Positions 16,645 to 23,877 of a stretch of 43,025 bases of DNA are shown here, in pieces (the first letter of the stretch is position 1; every line of letters begins with the position of its first letter). The stretch is from Candidatus Thalassarchaeum sp. (GTDB taxonomy: Archaea; Thermoplasmatota; Poseidoniia; Poseidoniales; Thalassarchaeaceae): positions 1-43,025 of the forward strand of contig JAKURL010000015.1 of assembly GCA_022449345.1 (NCBI GenBank). Direction: 5' to 3'. The position numbers and the translations under genes are program-made. The notes beneath the pieces were generated by a model, which made no database searches, was not told the DNA's origin, and was given only the letters and a program-made list of their open reading frames with translations.

Positions 16645-17559
16645 ATGGCAGATATGCACGAGGGTGCGATACTCATCGCTGGAGTCGGCGGTCTAGGTTG
16701 CGCATGGGCTAACGCTGCTCACCAACAATGTGCGGATTTGTCCGACCTCCTGTTGATCGATGCTGACGAGACCTCATTCAGAGGTTCTGGACAAGCACAT
16801 TGTCTGCACCTAGATGCAGTTGGCGATGGAAGTGGCGCAGCCGCTCTTCCAAATCTTGCAGCACATAGATTGAGTGAGGGTTTTAGTGCTCTAGAACCCT
16901 TACTGGAAAAGGCAGAATTAGTATTCATAATGACTGGCCTAGGTGGAGGTACTGGTTCTGGAGCTGCAAATGAATTAGCGCGACTTGCACGGGCAAGAAA
17001 TTGCATTGTATTGTCAATAGCAGGTCTCCCATTTGCAGAGCAGCCACTTAGGTGCGCAATCGCTAACACTGCTCTACCTGCTCTGGAGGAGCAGTCACAT
17101 GTCTGTATACGCGTTAGCATGGAAAGACTGGCTTGGTACGCTAGAGCCAGAAATGCAGAATGGCAGTCAGGCTCTGGTTGGATTCAAGATTTGGTCGAAG
17201 GCTTAGTAACAACATTGGCGAAGGTTGGGAAATTAAATCTCGACTTGATGGATCTTCGAACTGTAGTTGAGCATCAGGGAGGTGCGACTCTTATCGTAGG
17301 AACTGGCACTGTTGTTGACCCCTCTCAGGTTGTCGAGGTTGCTAGACGTTCACCTCTAACTGAAGTCGATGTTTCTGGTGCAAGAGGTTGTCTGATTCAA
17401 GTTGAAGGTGGCCCAGATATGACTTTGGCCCACCTAAACCAATTGAGTGAATCTTTGGTTAGTACATTACATCCTGACTGTCAAGTAATTTTGGGCGCCC
17501 GTGCGAGCGACGAAATGGTTGGGCGCTTGAGATTAGTAGCGGTCGTAAGTGGACTTTGA
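16645..17559 (+). CDS. Divergent FtsZ/tubulin-superfamily GTPase homologue
   Basis: A 304-residue protein with the tubulin/FtsZ plan. Its N-terminal glycine loop is AGVGGLG (12-18), and the tubulin signature G-G-G-T-G-S-G lies at 100-106 (GLGGGTGSGAA). The T7 catalytic loop N-x-D-x2-D (Asn198, Asp200, Asp203) is followed by LRTVVEHQGGATLIVG and a C-terminal GARGCLIQVEGGPDMTL block that matches the FtsZ C-terminal domain. It is shorter than canonical FtsZ, and its first loop lacks the full GGGG-x-N form. It may polymerise or act as a GTP-binding regulator. CetZ or a non-canonical FtsZ are alternatives. No ribosome binding site is obvious. Confidence 0.8.
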   Translation: MADMHEGAILIAGVGGLGCAWANAAHQQCADLSDLLLIDADETSFRGSGQAHCLHLDAVGDGSGAAALPNLAAHRLSEGFSALEPLLEKAELVFIMTGLGGGTGSGAANELARLARARNCIVLSIAGLPFAEQPLRCAIANTALPALEEQSHVCIRVSMERLAWYARARNAEWQSGSGWIQDLVEGLVTTLAKVGKLNLDLMDLRTVVEHQGGATLIVGTGTVVDPSQVVEVARRSPLTEVDVSGARGCLIQVEGGPDMTLAHLNQLSESLVSTLHPDCQVILGARASDEMVGRLRLVAVVSGL

Positions 17560-17593
17560 CAGCCACTTAAACAGGCTAGAACCAAATTAATTC

Positions 17594-17944
17594 ATGCGGG
17601 AACTCGTTAAGCACGGACCTACTCGCGTGTACATGCCTAGGTCGAACAAAGCCGCTCGTGGCAAACATCGGTGGATTGGTTTGAGAATCAACCAAGGTGG
17701 ATTAACTCGAGATTCAGCCGAGGCTTTAATCCATCAAGTCATGAATAACCTTAGTTTCAGTTTGTTCGATTGCAAAGCCGAAAAGACATCAACATCGGTA
17801 ATTATTCGAGTATCTCTTGAAGAATATTCTTCAGCTAGACAAAGGCTGGATGAAACTGATGAATTAGAGAGTTTAATTTCCTCTGGAAAGATTATATTGG
17901 TAAGGCAACGGATGGGACTTCCTAGGCCAATTAGGAAGAAATGA
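17594..17944 (+). CDS. Possible RNase P protein component 2 (Pop5-like)
   Basis: A 116-residue basic protein. After an N-terminal extension, HRWIGLRI, a helix-rich centre, SVIIRVSLEEYSSARQRL and a final GKIILVRQRMGLPRPIRKK are arranged like archaeal Pop5. That family reads R-Y-hydrophobic, then a G-I-I-R-C strand, then a V-R-T-L-G-x-S-G-T-I-R end. The last motif is altered here (PRPIRK instead of SGTIR), so the call is tentative. If correct, it helps tRNA 5'-end maturation. Its end overlaps the convergent fusion gene by 14 bases. Confidence 0.42.
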   Translation: MRELVKHGPTRVYMPRSNKAARGKHRWIGLRINQGGLTRDSAEALIHQVMNNLSFSLFDCKAEKTSTSVIIRVSLEEYSSARQRLDETDELESLISSGKIILVRQRMGLPRPIRKK

Positions 17945-19346
17945 CAAATTCACCAACATCGTGAATTTCGTATATCGAGGACTTGGAAATTGATTTCAAT
18001 TCTCCACTATCTGAAAGGCCAACAATTTTGACATATTCTTTGTTGAATTCTGTCAATGTCCCCCTTGAGAGATTTCTACTCAATGAATCCCAACATTTGC
18101 TCTTCCAGAAATCTACATCTGAGGTAGGAATTGGTGGTGAAGGATCCAAGATTGAAGCGATTGAAGCATCGATAATTTGGAAGATAACTTCACTATCTTT
18201 TTCACCCATATATTCGTTCCATCCCGAGTAGAAAATTCCTTCGTATTCTCTTCTATATTTATTCAATCCAACACCTATTCTGACGCGCCCGTCAGCGGTG
18301 CTTGATTCAAGGAGAATTCCCCCGCATTTTTTACCTTCGAAAATCAAATCATTAGGCCACTTTAATTCAACACCCAATGCTTCGCTGATTGAGGCTCCAA
18401 TCGCTACTTGTAATAGCCCCGGTGTCCATCGATTCAACACTTCAATGCTCACGCTCCAAGAGGCGGTCATGTCGCCTTCGGATGAATGCCATATTGCTCC
18501 CCGCCTACCCCTGCCTGAAATCTGTTCTCCTGCGCGTATTCTTTGCCAACCTTCCAAGGGTAATTTCCGCGCATCATCCATAGTCGATTCAGATGTTTCC
18601 TTGTATGCTGGAATCGAAGAAAATCCTGGCTTCCAGAACGCTACTACTTCTAGAGTATCATCACCTACTCTTTCCGAAGCCAAAGTTCTTCTGGCCCATC
18701 CCCTCATAGCCCAAGTTTTTGGAGAACTCTTAGAATTCGAATCTGTATTCAATAGTAAAATGAATACTCGACCATGATTTTGTTCTTCTTCGGCAAGATT
18801 TAGGAGAGTCTTCAACCAACCTATTTCTGGTTCATCAGATAACGCAGCTTCCTCCATTGGACCTAGAGTGTTTTTTTTGAAATCTGGATTTAGATATGGC
18901 AGATTCCAAACAAGGATGTCTGCTTCGGATGGAATTGACCAATTTTCTTCCCCAACTCCACCTTCTTCTACAGTAATTTTCCCTCCAATTCCTGCTAACT
19001 CAGCATTGCCTCTTGTTGCCGCGACAGCAAGTGGGTTGACGTCAAATGCTGTGACATTCCAACCTGCCAGCGCCATTGCTATTGAGATAGCTCCAGAGCC
19101 ACATCCAATCTCAACCAAACCACCCGATTGAACCTTCAGAGTTTCTAATCCGCTTAGCATCAGTTCAGTATCTCGGCGTGGCGGATAGACGGTTGGAGGA
19201 ACAGTCAATGAGATGGTGGTTTGGTCATTAATTTTGAAATCATGAATCATTGATTGGGACGATGAAGATAACTCAACTTCTCTCAAAATTCCATCCGAAC
19301 CCATAATTTCACCTAATTTTCGCAAACCTTTATTCATGAAAGTCAT
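17931..19346 (-). CDS. Fusion of HemK-like SAM methyltransferase and biotin-protein ligase
   Basis: A 471-residue two-domain protein. The N-terminal part (about 50-230) has the methyltransferase motif I VEIGCGSGAISIA, the acidic FDVN, and NLPYLNP, a variant of the NPPY motif of HemK/PrmC/Mtq2 glutamine methyltransferases that act on release factors. The C-terminal part (about 250-470) is a BirA-type ligase with SESTMDDAR, the biotinoyl-AMP loop GRGRRG, LKWPNDL and GKKCGGILLE. It should attach biotin to the carrier encoded at 2873-3280. No helix-turn-helix repressor domain is seen. The fusion of these two activities is unusual. The gene is divergent from tRNA-Lys and the polymerase operon. Confidence 0.85.
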   Translation of the reverse strand: MTFMNKGLRKLGEIMGSDGILREVELSSSSQSMIHDFKINDQTTISLTVPPTVYPPRRDTELMLSGLETLKVQSGGLVEIGCGSGAISIAMALAGWNVTAFDVNPLAVAATRGNAELAGIGGKITVEEGGVGEENWSIPSEADILVWNLPYLNPDFKKNTLGPMEEAALSDEPEIGWLKTLLNLAEEEQNHGRVFILLLNTDSNSKSSPKTWAMRGWARRTLASERVGDDTLEVVAFWKPGFSSIPAYKETSESTMDDARKLPLEGWQRIRAGEQISGRGRRGAIWHSSEGDMTASWSVSIEVLNRWTPGLLQVAIGASISEALGVELKWPNDLIFEGKKCGGILLESSTADGRVRIGVGLNKYRREYEGIFYSGWNEYMGEKDSEVIFQIIDASIASILDPSPPIPTSDVDFWKSKCWDSLSRNLSRGTLTEFNKEYVKIVGLSDSGELKSISKSSIYEIHDVGEFVISS

Positions 19347-19383
19347 TACTTCTCTCTGCTCTCTCGGGCCCCCTGGAGGGCAA

Positions 19384-19418
19384 ACGGTCTAGCCGTGCCT
19401 ATGCTACGCATAGACCGT
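19384..19418. repeat. Nested inverted repeats upstream of tRNA-Lys
   Basis: ACGGTCTA (19384-19391) pairs with TAGACCGT (19411-19418). Inside, CTATGC (19399-19404) pairs with GCATAG (19408-19413). The two share bases, so the stems are mutually exclusive. They lie in the 121-base region between the divergent fusion gene and tRNA-Lys, so an operator or terminator role is possible. Confidence 0.45.
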
Positions 19419-19421
19419 CAG

Positions 19422-19430
19422 TTTCTTAAA
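19422..19430 (+). promoter_or_regulatory. Possible TATA box (box A) for tRNA-Lys and the polymerase operon
   Basis: TTTCTTAAA is the most TATA-like stretch in the region and lies about 38 bases before the tRNA 5' end. That distance is plausible for an archaeal box A plus a short leader. No BRE is evident and the call is weak. Confidence 0.3.
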
Positions 19431-19467
19431 CACCCCTTCGGTCCGCGGGTAGCCCAGCATTAGCCAT

Positions 19468-19541
19468 GGGCCTGTAGCTTAGTCAGGTAGAGCGCCGGGC
19501 TTTTAACCCGGTGGCCGGGGGTTCGAATCCCTCCAGGCCCG
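19468..19541 (+). tRNA. tRNA-Lys (anticodon TTT)
   Basis: A 74-base cloverleaf. The acceptor GGGCCTG pairs with CAGGCCC and is followed by discriminator G. The D arm is GCTTAGTCAGGTAGAGC. The anticodon stem CCGGG/CCCGG encloses CTTTTAA, so the anticodon is TTT. The T arm contains GGTTCGAATCC. There is no intron, and the 3' CCA is not encoded. It lies 49 bases before rpoH on the same strand. Confidence 0.95.
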
Positions 19542-19590
19542 CCTGACAAAGCCTCAGGCACGCGGTTTTCTGGGTTTGGGGGCGGCGTAA

Positions 19591-20178
19591 ATGGCAGTGA
19601 AGAGTTCAACCAAAAAACGTCTAATCGAGTTGGGCATCGATGCGGAACATGCTCACAAACTCGCTGACGACGCAAACATGGATGCAATCAAACGAATGAC
19701 CGTTGAGGAGGTTTCGGAAAAGACTGGTGTGGCAATGAGCGACGCTACCCTCGAGAATATCATGTCCATCATTAGGGAGCACAACACCTCCCGTCGACGC
19801 AGTCGTTCAGGGCGAATCACTATTTCTCGCAAAGCCTTGGAACTCGACGACATTCCTCAAGGCGATTATCGCTTCAATGTCCTAAATCACCTTCTTGTCC
19901 CCCATCACGAATTGGTTGACCCAGAGGACGAATCAGCCGTTCTATCTCATTGGGGTCTGGAGACTCCTGTCAATGATGGAGGCGTTCGAATCGCCAAGGA
20001 ATTATTGCCAAAGATTTTGATTACAGATCCTGCAGTTCAGGCCCTCAAAGAACAGGTTGAGGCTGAAGCCGATGATCTTCCAGCCGGATGGCTAGCTAAC
20101 AGGGTAGTTCGTGTGGTTCGATATAGCCGAGTTGCTGGTTCCAGTACCGCATTCAGACTAATCGTGGAGAGCGCTTGA
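19591..20178 (+). CDS. rpoH: RNA polymerase subunit H with an added N-terminal domain
   Basis: The archaeal homologue of the Rpb5 C-terminal domain, part of the downstream jaw of RNA polymerase. The 195-residue protein is more than twice the usual length of about 80. Residues about 90-195 are the RpoH core ([47 protein letters not shown]) with a small insertion. Residues 1-65 form an extra helical domain, followed by an Arg/Ser-rich linker. That domain matches the N terminus of RpoA'' (26972) at 22 of the first 40 residues and has a helix-hairpin-helix-like pattern. A GGGGGCGG ribosome binding site precedes the ATG. It is the first protein gene of the polymerase operon. Confidence 0.9.
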   Translation: MAVKSSTKKRLIELGIDAEHAHKLADDANMDAIKRMTVEEVSEKTGVAMSDATLENIMSIIREHNTSRRRSRSGRITISRKALELDDIPQGDYRFNVLNHLLVPHHELVDPEDESAVLSHWGLETPVNDGGVRIAKELLPKILITDPAVQALKEQVEAEADDLPAGWLANRVVRVVRYSRVAGSSTAFRLIVESA

Positions 20179-20190
20179 GGAGTTGAAAGT

Positions 20191-21996
20191 ATGAAGGAAA
20201 TTGTAGAGAGTTATTTTCAACAAAGAAGCCTAGTTAACCACCAACTAGCCTCCTATAACGACTGTATACCATCAACAGATGGCAAACTAAGTCGAATGGA
20301 GAAAATCGTTCGCAACATCCGCATCGGAACCGACGAACCAATCGAGGACGATGATGGTGGAATAATCAAACTCGACGTTCTCGACCATGAGATTGTCATC
20401 AGAATGAAGAATATTCATCTTGGCCGCCCGACAATCCGTGAAGCCAACGGTGCTGAGCACCCTGGAACTCCACTGGAATGCAGGCTTCGTAAGTTGACCT
20501 ACTACTCACCAGTTCACCTAGATTTCCAGATCATCCGGGACGACAAGCCAACCCCAGATGTCGAGGAGAGAGTTCACATCGGAAATCTACCAATCATGGT
20601 TCGCTCAGCCCAGTGTAACCTTCACGCAAACCACATTTCACATCTATGCGGTGACGCAGACAGGAAACTATCACCTCAGACTTCCACAGAGGATGCAGAC
20701 AGACTAACAGAGTTGCTTCGCAGAGCGGGAGAGGACCCACTCGATCCAGGTGGCTACTTCATCATCAACGGTACAGAGCGCGTGCTAATCTCAATGGAAG
20801 ACTTGGCACCTAACCGTGTAACAGTTGAGAAGAACAAGAAGTACGCTCACGAGACCGAAGTCGCTAAGATTTTCTCTCAGAAGGATGGTGTACGAAAGCC
20901 ATTGAACATCGAAAAGCGCCGAGATGGAATGCTGATGGTCAAGATTCCAAGTGCTGGAACAACTCCTATCCCAGTCGTACTGCTAATGCGTTCACTCGGC
21001 ATGGAGAATGACAAGGAGATTTTCACAGCGATTGCTGGCCCTGCTGAAGCGATGAAGTATACCGTCGCTAACCTTAACGATGTCAAAGACAACGAGGAAT
21101 ACAACGTTGAAACATCCGAGGAAGCCCTACAGTGGCTGGAGAAGAAGTTCGCAGCAGGTCAGCAGAAAGAATACCGTGAGGCACGAATTCAGAACTTGCT
21201 CGATAAGGAGTTGTTACCTCACTTGGGTTCAATTCCTGAAAACCGAGAAAAGAAGGCTATCTTCCTCGGTCGAATCGTTCGTCAAGTCCTCGAGATGGCG
21301 ATTACAGACATGGACCCTAACGACAAAGACCACTATGCAAACAAGAGGGTCAGACTAGCCGGAGACTTGGTTGAGGACTTGTTCCGAGTAAGTCTTCAGC
21401 AACTTGCTCGAGACCTGAAGTACCAACTCGAGCGCCACCACAACAGAAAGCGCGAACTTCGCATCAATGCCTGTCTGCGCCCAGATGTTCTGACTCAGAA
21501 GATCATGCACGCTCTTGCAACAGGAAATTGGGTTGGCGGGCGCAGTGGTGTTAGCCAACTGCTTGATCGAACTACATACTTGGCTGCTCTATCCCACATG
21601 CGCCGAGTAACCAGCCCTCTAGTTCGAAGTCAACCACACTTTGAGGCTCGTGACCTACACCCAACTCAGTGGGGTAGGCTTTGTCCAAACGAAACCCCTG
21701 AAGGCCAAAACTGCGGTTTGGTAAAGAATGCGGCACAGATGATTGACGTCTCGGAGGAAGTCAATGAGCACGATGTCAAGGAACTTCTTGGCGAGGCTGG
21801 GGTCGATTCCTCTCCTTCTGGTTGGGCATCGGGGTTCAGAGTGCACGTAAATGGAGATATTTTCGGCTTGCATAAGAATGCGTCAAAGTTAGTCAACCAA
21901 TTCAAACGTCGTCGTAGACAAGGTCGAATTCGATCAGAGGTAAGCATCCGTTTCGACGGTGCAAACAGAGACATTTTCATCAATACCGACAGATGA
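20191..21996 (+). CDS. rpoB: RNA polymerase subunit B, N-terminal part (B''-like), ends at an in-frame TGA
   Basis: Encodes the first 601 residues of the archaeal B subunit (protrusion, lobe, start of the fork). It includes DPGGYFIINGTERVLISMEDLAPN, RRVTSPLVRSQPHFEARDLHPTQWGRLCPNETPEGQNCGL in the fork region (in parts), and ends FINTDR. A GAGGAG site precedes the ATG. The next in-frame codon after Arg601 is TGA. Reading on in the same frame gives RILRPLLVLEDGD, the continuation of the conserved T-D-x-G-R-x2-R-P-L motif of an undivided B subunit. The break therefore falls inside a conserved motif, not at a clean domain border. It may be a true split, a readthrough site or a sequence error; see findings. 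Confidence 0.9.
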   Translation: MKEIVESYFQQRSLVNHQLASYNDCIPSTDGKLSRMEKIVRNIRIGTDEPIEDDDGGIIKLDVLDHEIVIRMKNIHLGRPTIREANGAEHPGTPLECRLRKLTYYSPVHLDFQIIRDDKPTPDVEERVHIGNLPIMVRSAQCNLHANHISHLCGDADRKLSPQTSTEDADRLTELLRRAGEDPLDPGGYFIINGTERVLISMEDLAPNRVTVEKNKKYAHETEVAKIFSQKDGVRKPLNIEKRRDGMLMVKIPSAGTTPIPVVLLMRSLGMENDKEIFTAIAGPAEAMKYTVANLNDVKDNEEYNVETSEEALQWLEKKFAAGQQKEYREARIQNLLDKELLPHLGSIPENREKKAIFLGRIVRQVLEMAITDMDPNDKDHYANKRVRLAGDLVEDLFRVSLQQLARDLKYQLERHHNRKRELRINACLRPDVLTQKIMHALATGNWVGGRSGVSQLLDRTTYLAALSHMRRVTSPLVRSQPHFEARDLHPTQWGRLCPNETPEGQNCGLVKNAAQMIDVSEEVNEHDVKELLGEAGVDSSPSGWASGFRVHVNGDIFGLHKNASKLVNQFKRRRRQGRIRSEVSIRFDGANRDIFINTDR

Positions 21997-22014
21997 CGAA
22001 TTCTACGACCACTA

Positions 22015-23877
22015 TTGGTCCTAGAAGACGGAGATTTGGTACTATCGAAGGACCATCTTGAAGCGATTAAATCCGGCGAATGGACCTTCGCAGACCTAGT
22101 CACGAATGGCGTGGTAGAATGGGTCGATGCAGAAGAGGAGGAAGACCTCCTAATTGCACCACGTCCATTCGACCTTCCAATGGTTTCCCCTAAGCACGGC
22201 CGACCAATCAACCCAGACGCTGTGGAATGGGTTAACCTTGGAGAATCACAGGTCAAGAAGGCCAAGTTGAGAGTTGAAGTCAAGATGCCAAATGGAGATG
22301 TTGAGGTTGAGAATTTCAGTGTCCCTCTGAACTACTACCAAGAGGACCTAGACAGTATTCAACGAAAGCAGAAGAGACAAAACACAGTACTCGCATACAC
22401 TCACGTCGAGATTGACCCACAATTAATCCTCGGCGTTTGTGCTTCTCTTGTTCCATACCCAGAGCATAACTCCACACCGAGAGTTACCGGTGGTACAGCC
22501 ATGGTCAAGCAAAGTCTCGGCCTTCCTAGTGCAAACTATCGCCTAAGACCAGACACACGAATGCACGTAATGCATTACCCACAGCAATCGATTGTAGGAA
22601 CTCGTTCGATGAAGACCACTAACTTTGCACAAAGACCCGGTGGCCAGAACTTCGTAGTGGCGATTCTAAGCCATCACGGATACAATATGCAAGACGCTGT
22701 TGTGATGAACCGTGCGGCTGTAGAGCGGTCACTTGCGCGTTCATCGTTCATCCGCACCTACAATGCTGAGAACAAACAGTTTCCAGGTGGGCAGAAAGAG
22801 CAGATCGAGATCCCAGGAACCGGACTTGATGAAGTAAAGGGTTTGAAGTCGTGGGAGAGTTATACCCACCTTGAAAGAGATGGGTTGCCAACCCCGGAAA
22901 CTCATCTATCAAGTGTTGGTGCTGAGACCGGAGTTCTAGTCGGAAAGACAAGCCCACCTAGATTCCTTGAAGAGTCTCATGGACACTTCCTACAAGCTCA
23001 GGAACGCCGAGAGTCTTCAATGATGGTTCGTAATGGCGAATCAGGATGGGTGGACAATGTCTACGTAACTGAGTCTCTAGATTCAGGTCTACTTTGTCGA
23101 ATCACACTGAGAACCGAAAAGATTCCGGAACTAGGTGACAAGTTCGCAAGTCGACACGGCCAGAAGGGCGTAATCGGTCGACTTGTAGACGAGAAGGATA
23201 TGCCGTTCACAGTTGACGGAATCGTACCTGACTTAATCATCAATCCACACGCGATTCCATCCAGAATGACTGTCGCTCACGTTCTGGAAATGATTGGTGG
23301 AAAGGTTGGATCAATGGAAGGACGTAAAATAGATGGTACTGCATTTAGCGGTGAGAAGGAAGACTCTCTCCGTTCAGGGCTTCTTCGAAATGGATTCGCT
23401 CATACCGGCCGTGAACCGATGATTAGCGGTGAGACCGGAGAAGCATTCCATGCCGATATATTCACTGGAGTTATCTTCTATCAGAGACTACACCACTTAG
23501 TCAGCAGCAAACTACACGCACGTAGTCGTGGTCGTGTGCAGATTTTGACTCGCCAACCAACCGAAGGCCGTGCTAGACAAGGTGTTCTTCGATTTGGAGA
23601 AATGGAGAGAGATTGTCTGATTGCTCACGGTGCTTCTATGGTCATCAAGGATAGACTACTAGACGAGTCTGATGGTTGGCCACTGATGGTTTGTAACAAC
23701 AGTGGCTGCGGACACATCGCATATTACGATTGGAAGAGAAGAACACCGGTTTGTCCAGTCTGTGGAGATCGCGCAGACGTACACTCGGTACAAACCTCAT
23801 ACGCATTCAAGTTGCTTCTAGACGAAATGAAGAGTCTTGGAGTGGCCATGCGCCTTGAACTGGAGGACCGAAGATGA
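22015..23877 (+). CDS. rpoB: RNA polymerase subunit B, C-terminal part (B'-like)
   Basis: Encodes the catalytic half of B (620 residues from the first possible start, TTG at 22015). It includes the hybrid-binding and wall regions, with HHGYNMQDAVVMNRAA, GDKFASRHGQKGVIG, RSRGRVQILTRQPTEGRAR, and a C-terminal zinc site (CNNSGCGH and CPVCGD). It is in the same frame as the preceding piece. Only 18 bases lie between the TGA and the TTG, and no ribosome binding site is visible. Separate initiation is therefore poorly supported. It overlaps rpoA' by four bases (ATGA). Confidence 0.88.
   Translation: MVLEDGDLVLSKDHLEAIKSGEWTFADLVTNGVVEWVDAEEEEDLLIAPRPFDLPMVSPKHGRPINPDAVEWVNLGESQVKKAKLRVEVKMPNGDVEVENFSVPLNYYQEDLDSIQRKQKRQNTVLAYTHVEIDPQLILGVCASLVPYPEHNSTPRVTGGTAMVKQSLGLPSANYRLRPDTRMHVMHYPQQSIVGTRSMKTTNFAQRPGGQNFVVAILSHHGYNMQDAVVMNRAAVERSLARSSFIRTYNAENKQFPGGQKEQIEIPGTGLDEVKGLKSWESYTHLERDGLPTPETHLSSVGAETGVLVGKTSPPRFLEESHGHFLQAQERRESSMMVRNGESGWVDNVYVTESLDSGLLCRITLRTEKIPELGDKFASRHGQKGVIGRLVDEKDMPFTVDGIVPDLIINPHAIPSRMTVAHVLEMIGGKVGSMEGRKIDGTAFSGEKEDSLRSGLLRNGFAHTGREPMISGETGEAFHADIFTGVIFYQRLHHLVSSKLHARSRGRVQILTRQPTEGRARQGVLRFGEMERDCLIAHGASMVIKDRLLDESDGWPLMVCNNSGCGHIAYYDWKRRTPVCPVCGDRADVHSVQTSYAFKLLLDEMKSLGVAMRLELEDRR

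Noticed and set aside
21994-21996. The rpoB TGA as selenocysteine or as a reassigned sense codon
   Set aside because: The expected residue is glycine, no selenocysteine-type RNA structure was evident, and TGA ends other genes in this window (for example the genes ending at 6458, 9173 and 41682).
21666-22283. A 205-residue minus-strand frame opposite the rpoB break
   Set aside because: It is antisense to the conserved polymerase sequence, Ser/Arg-rich, and without a start signal.
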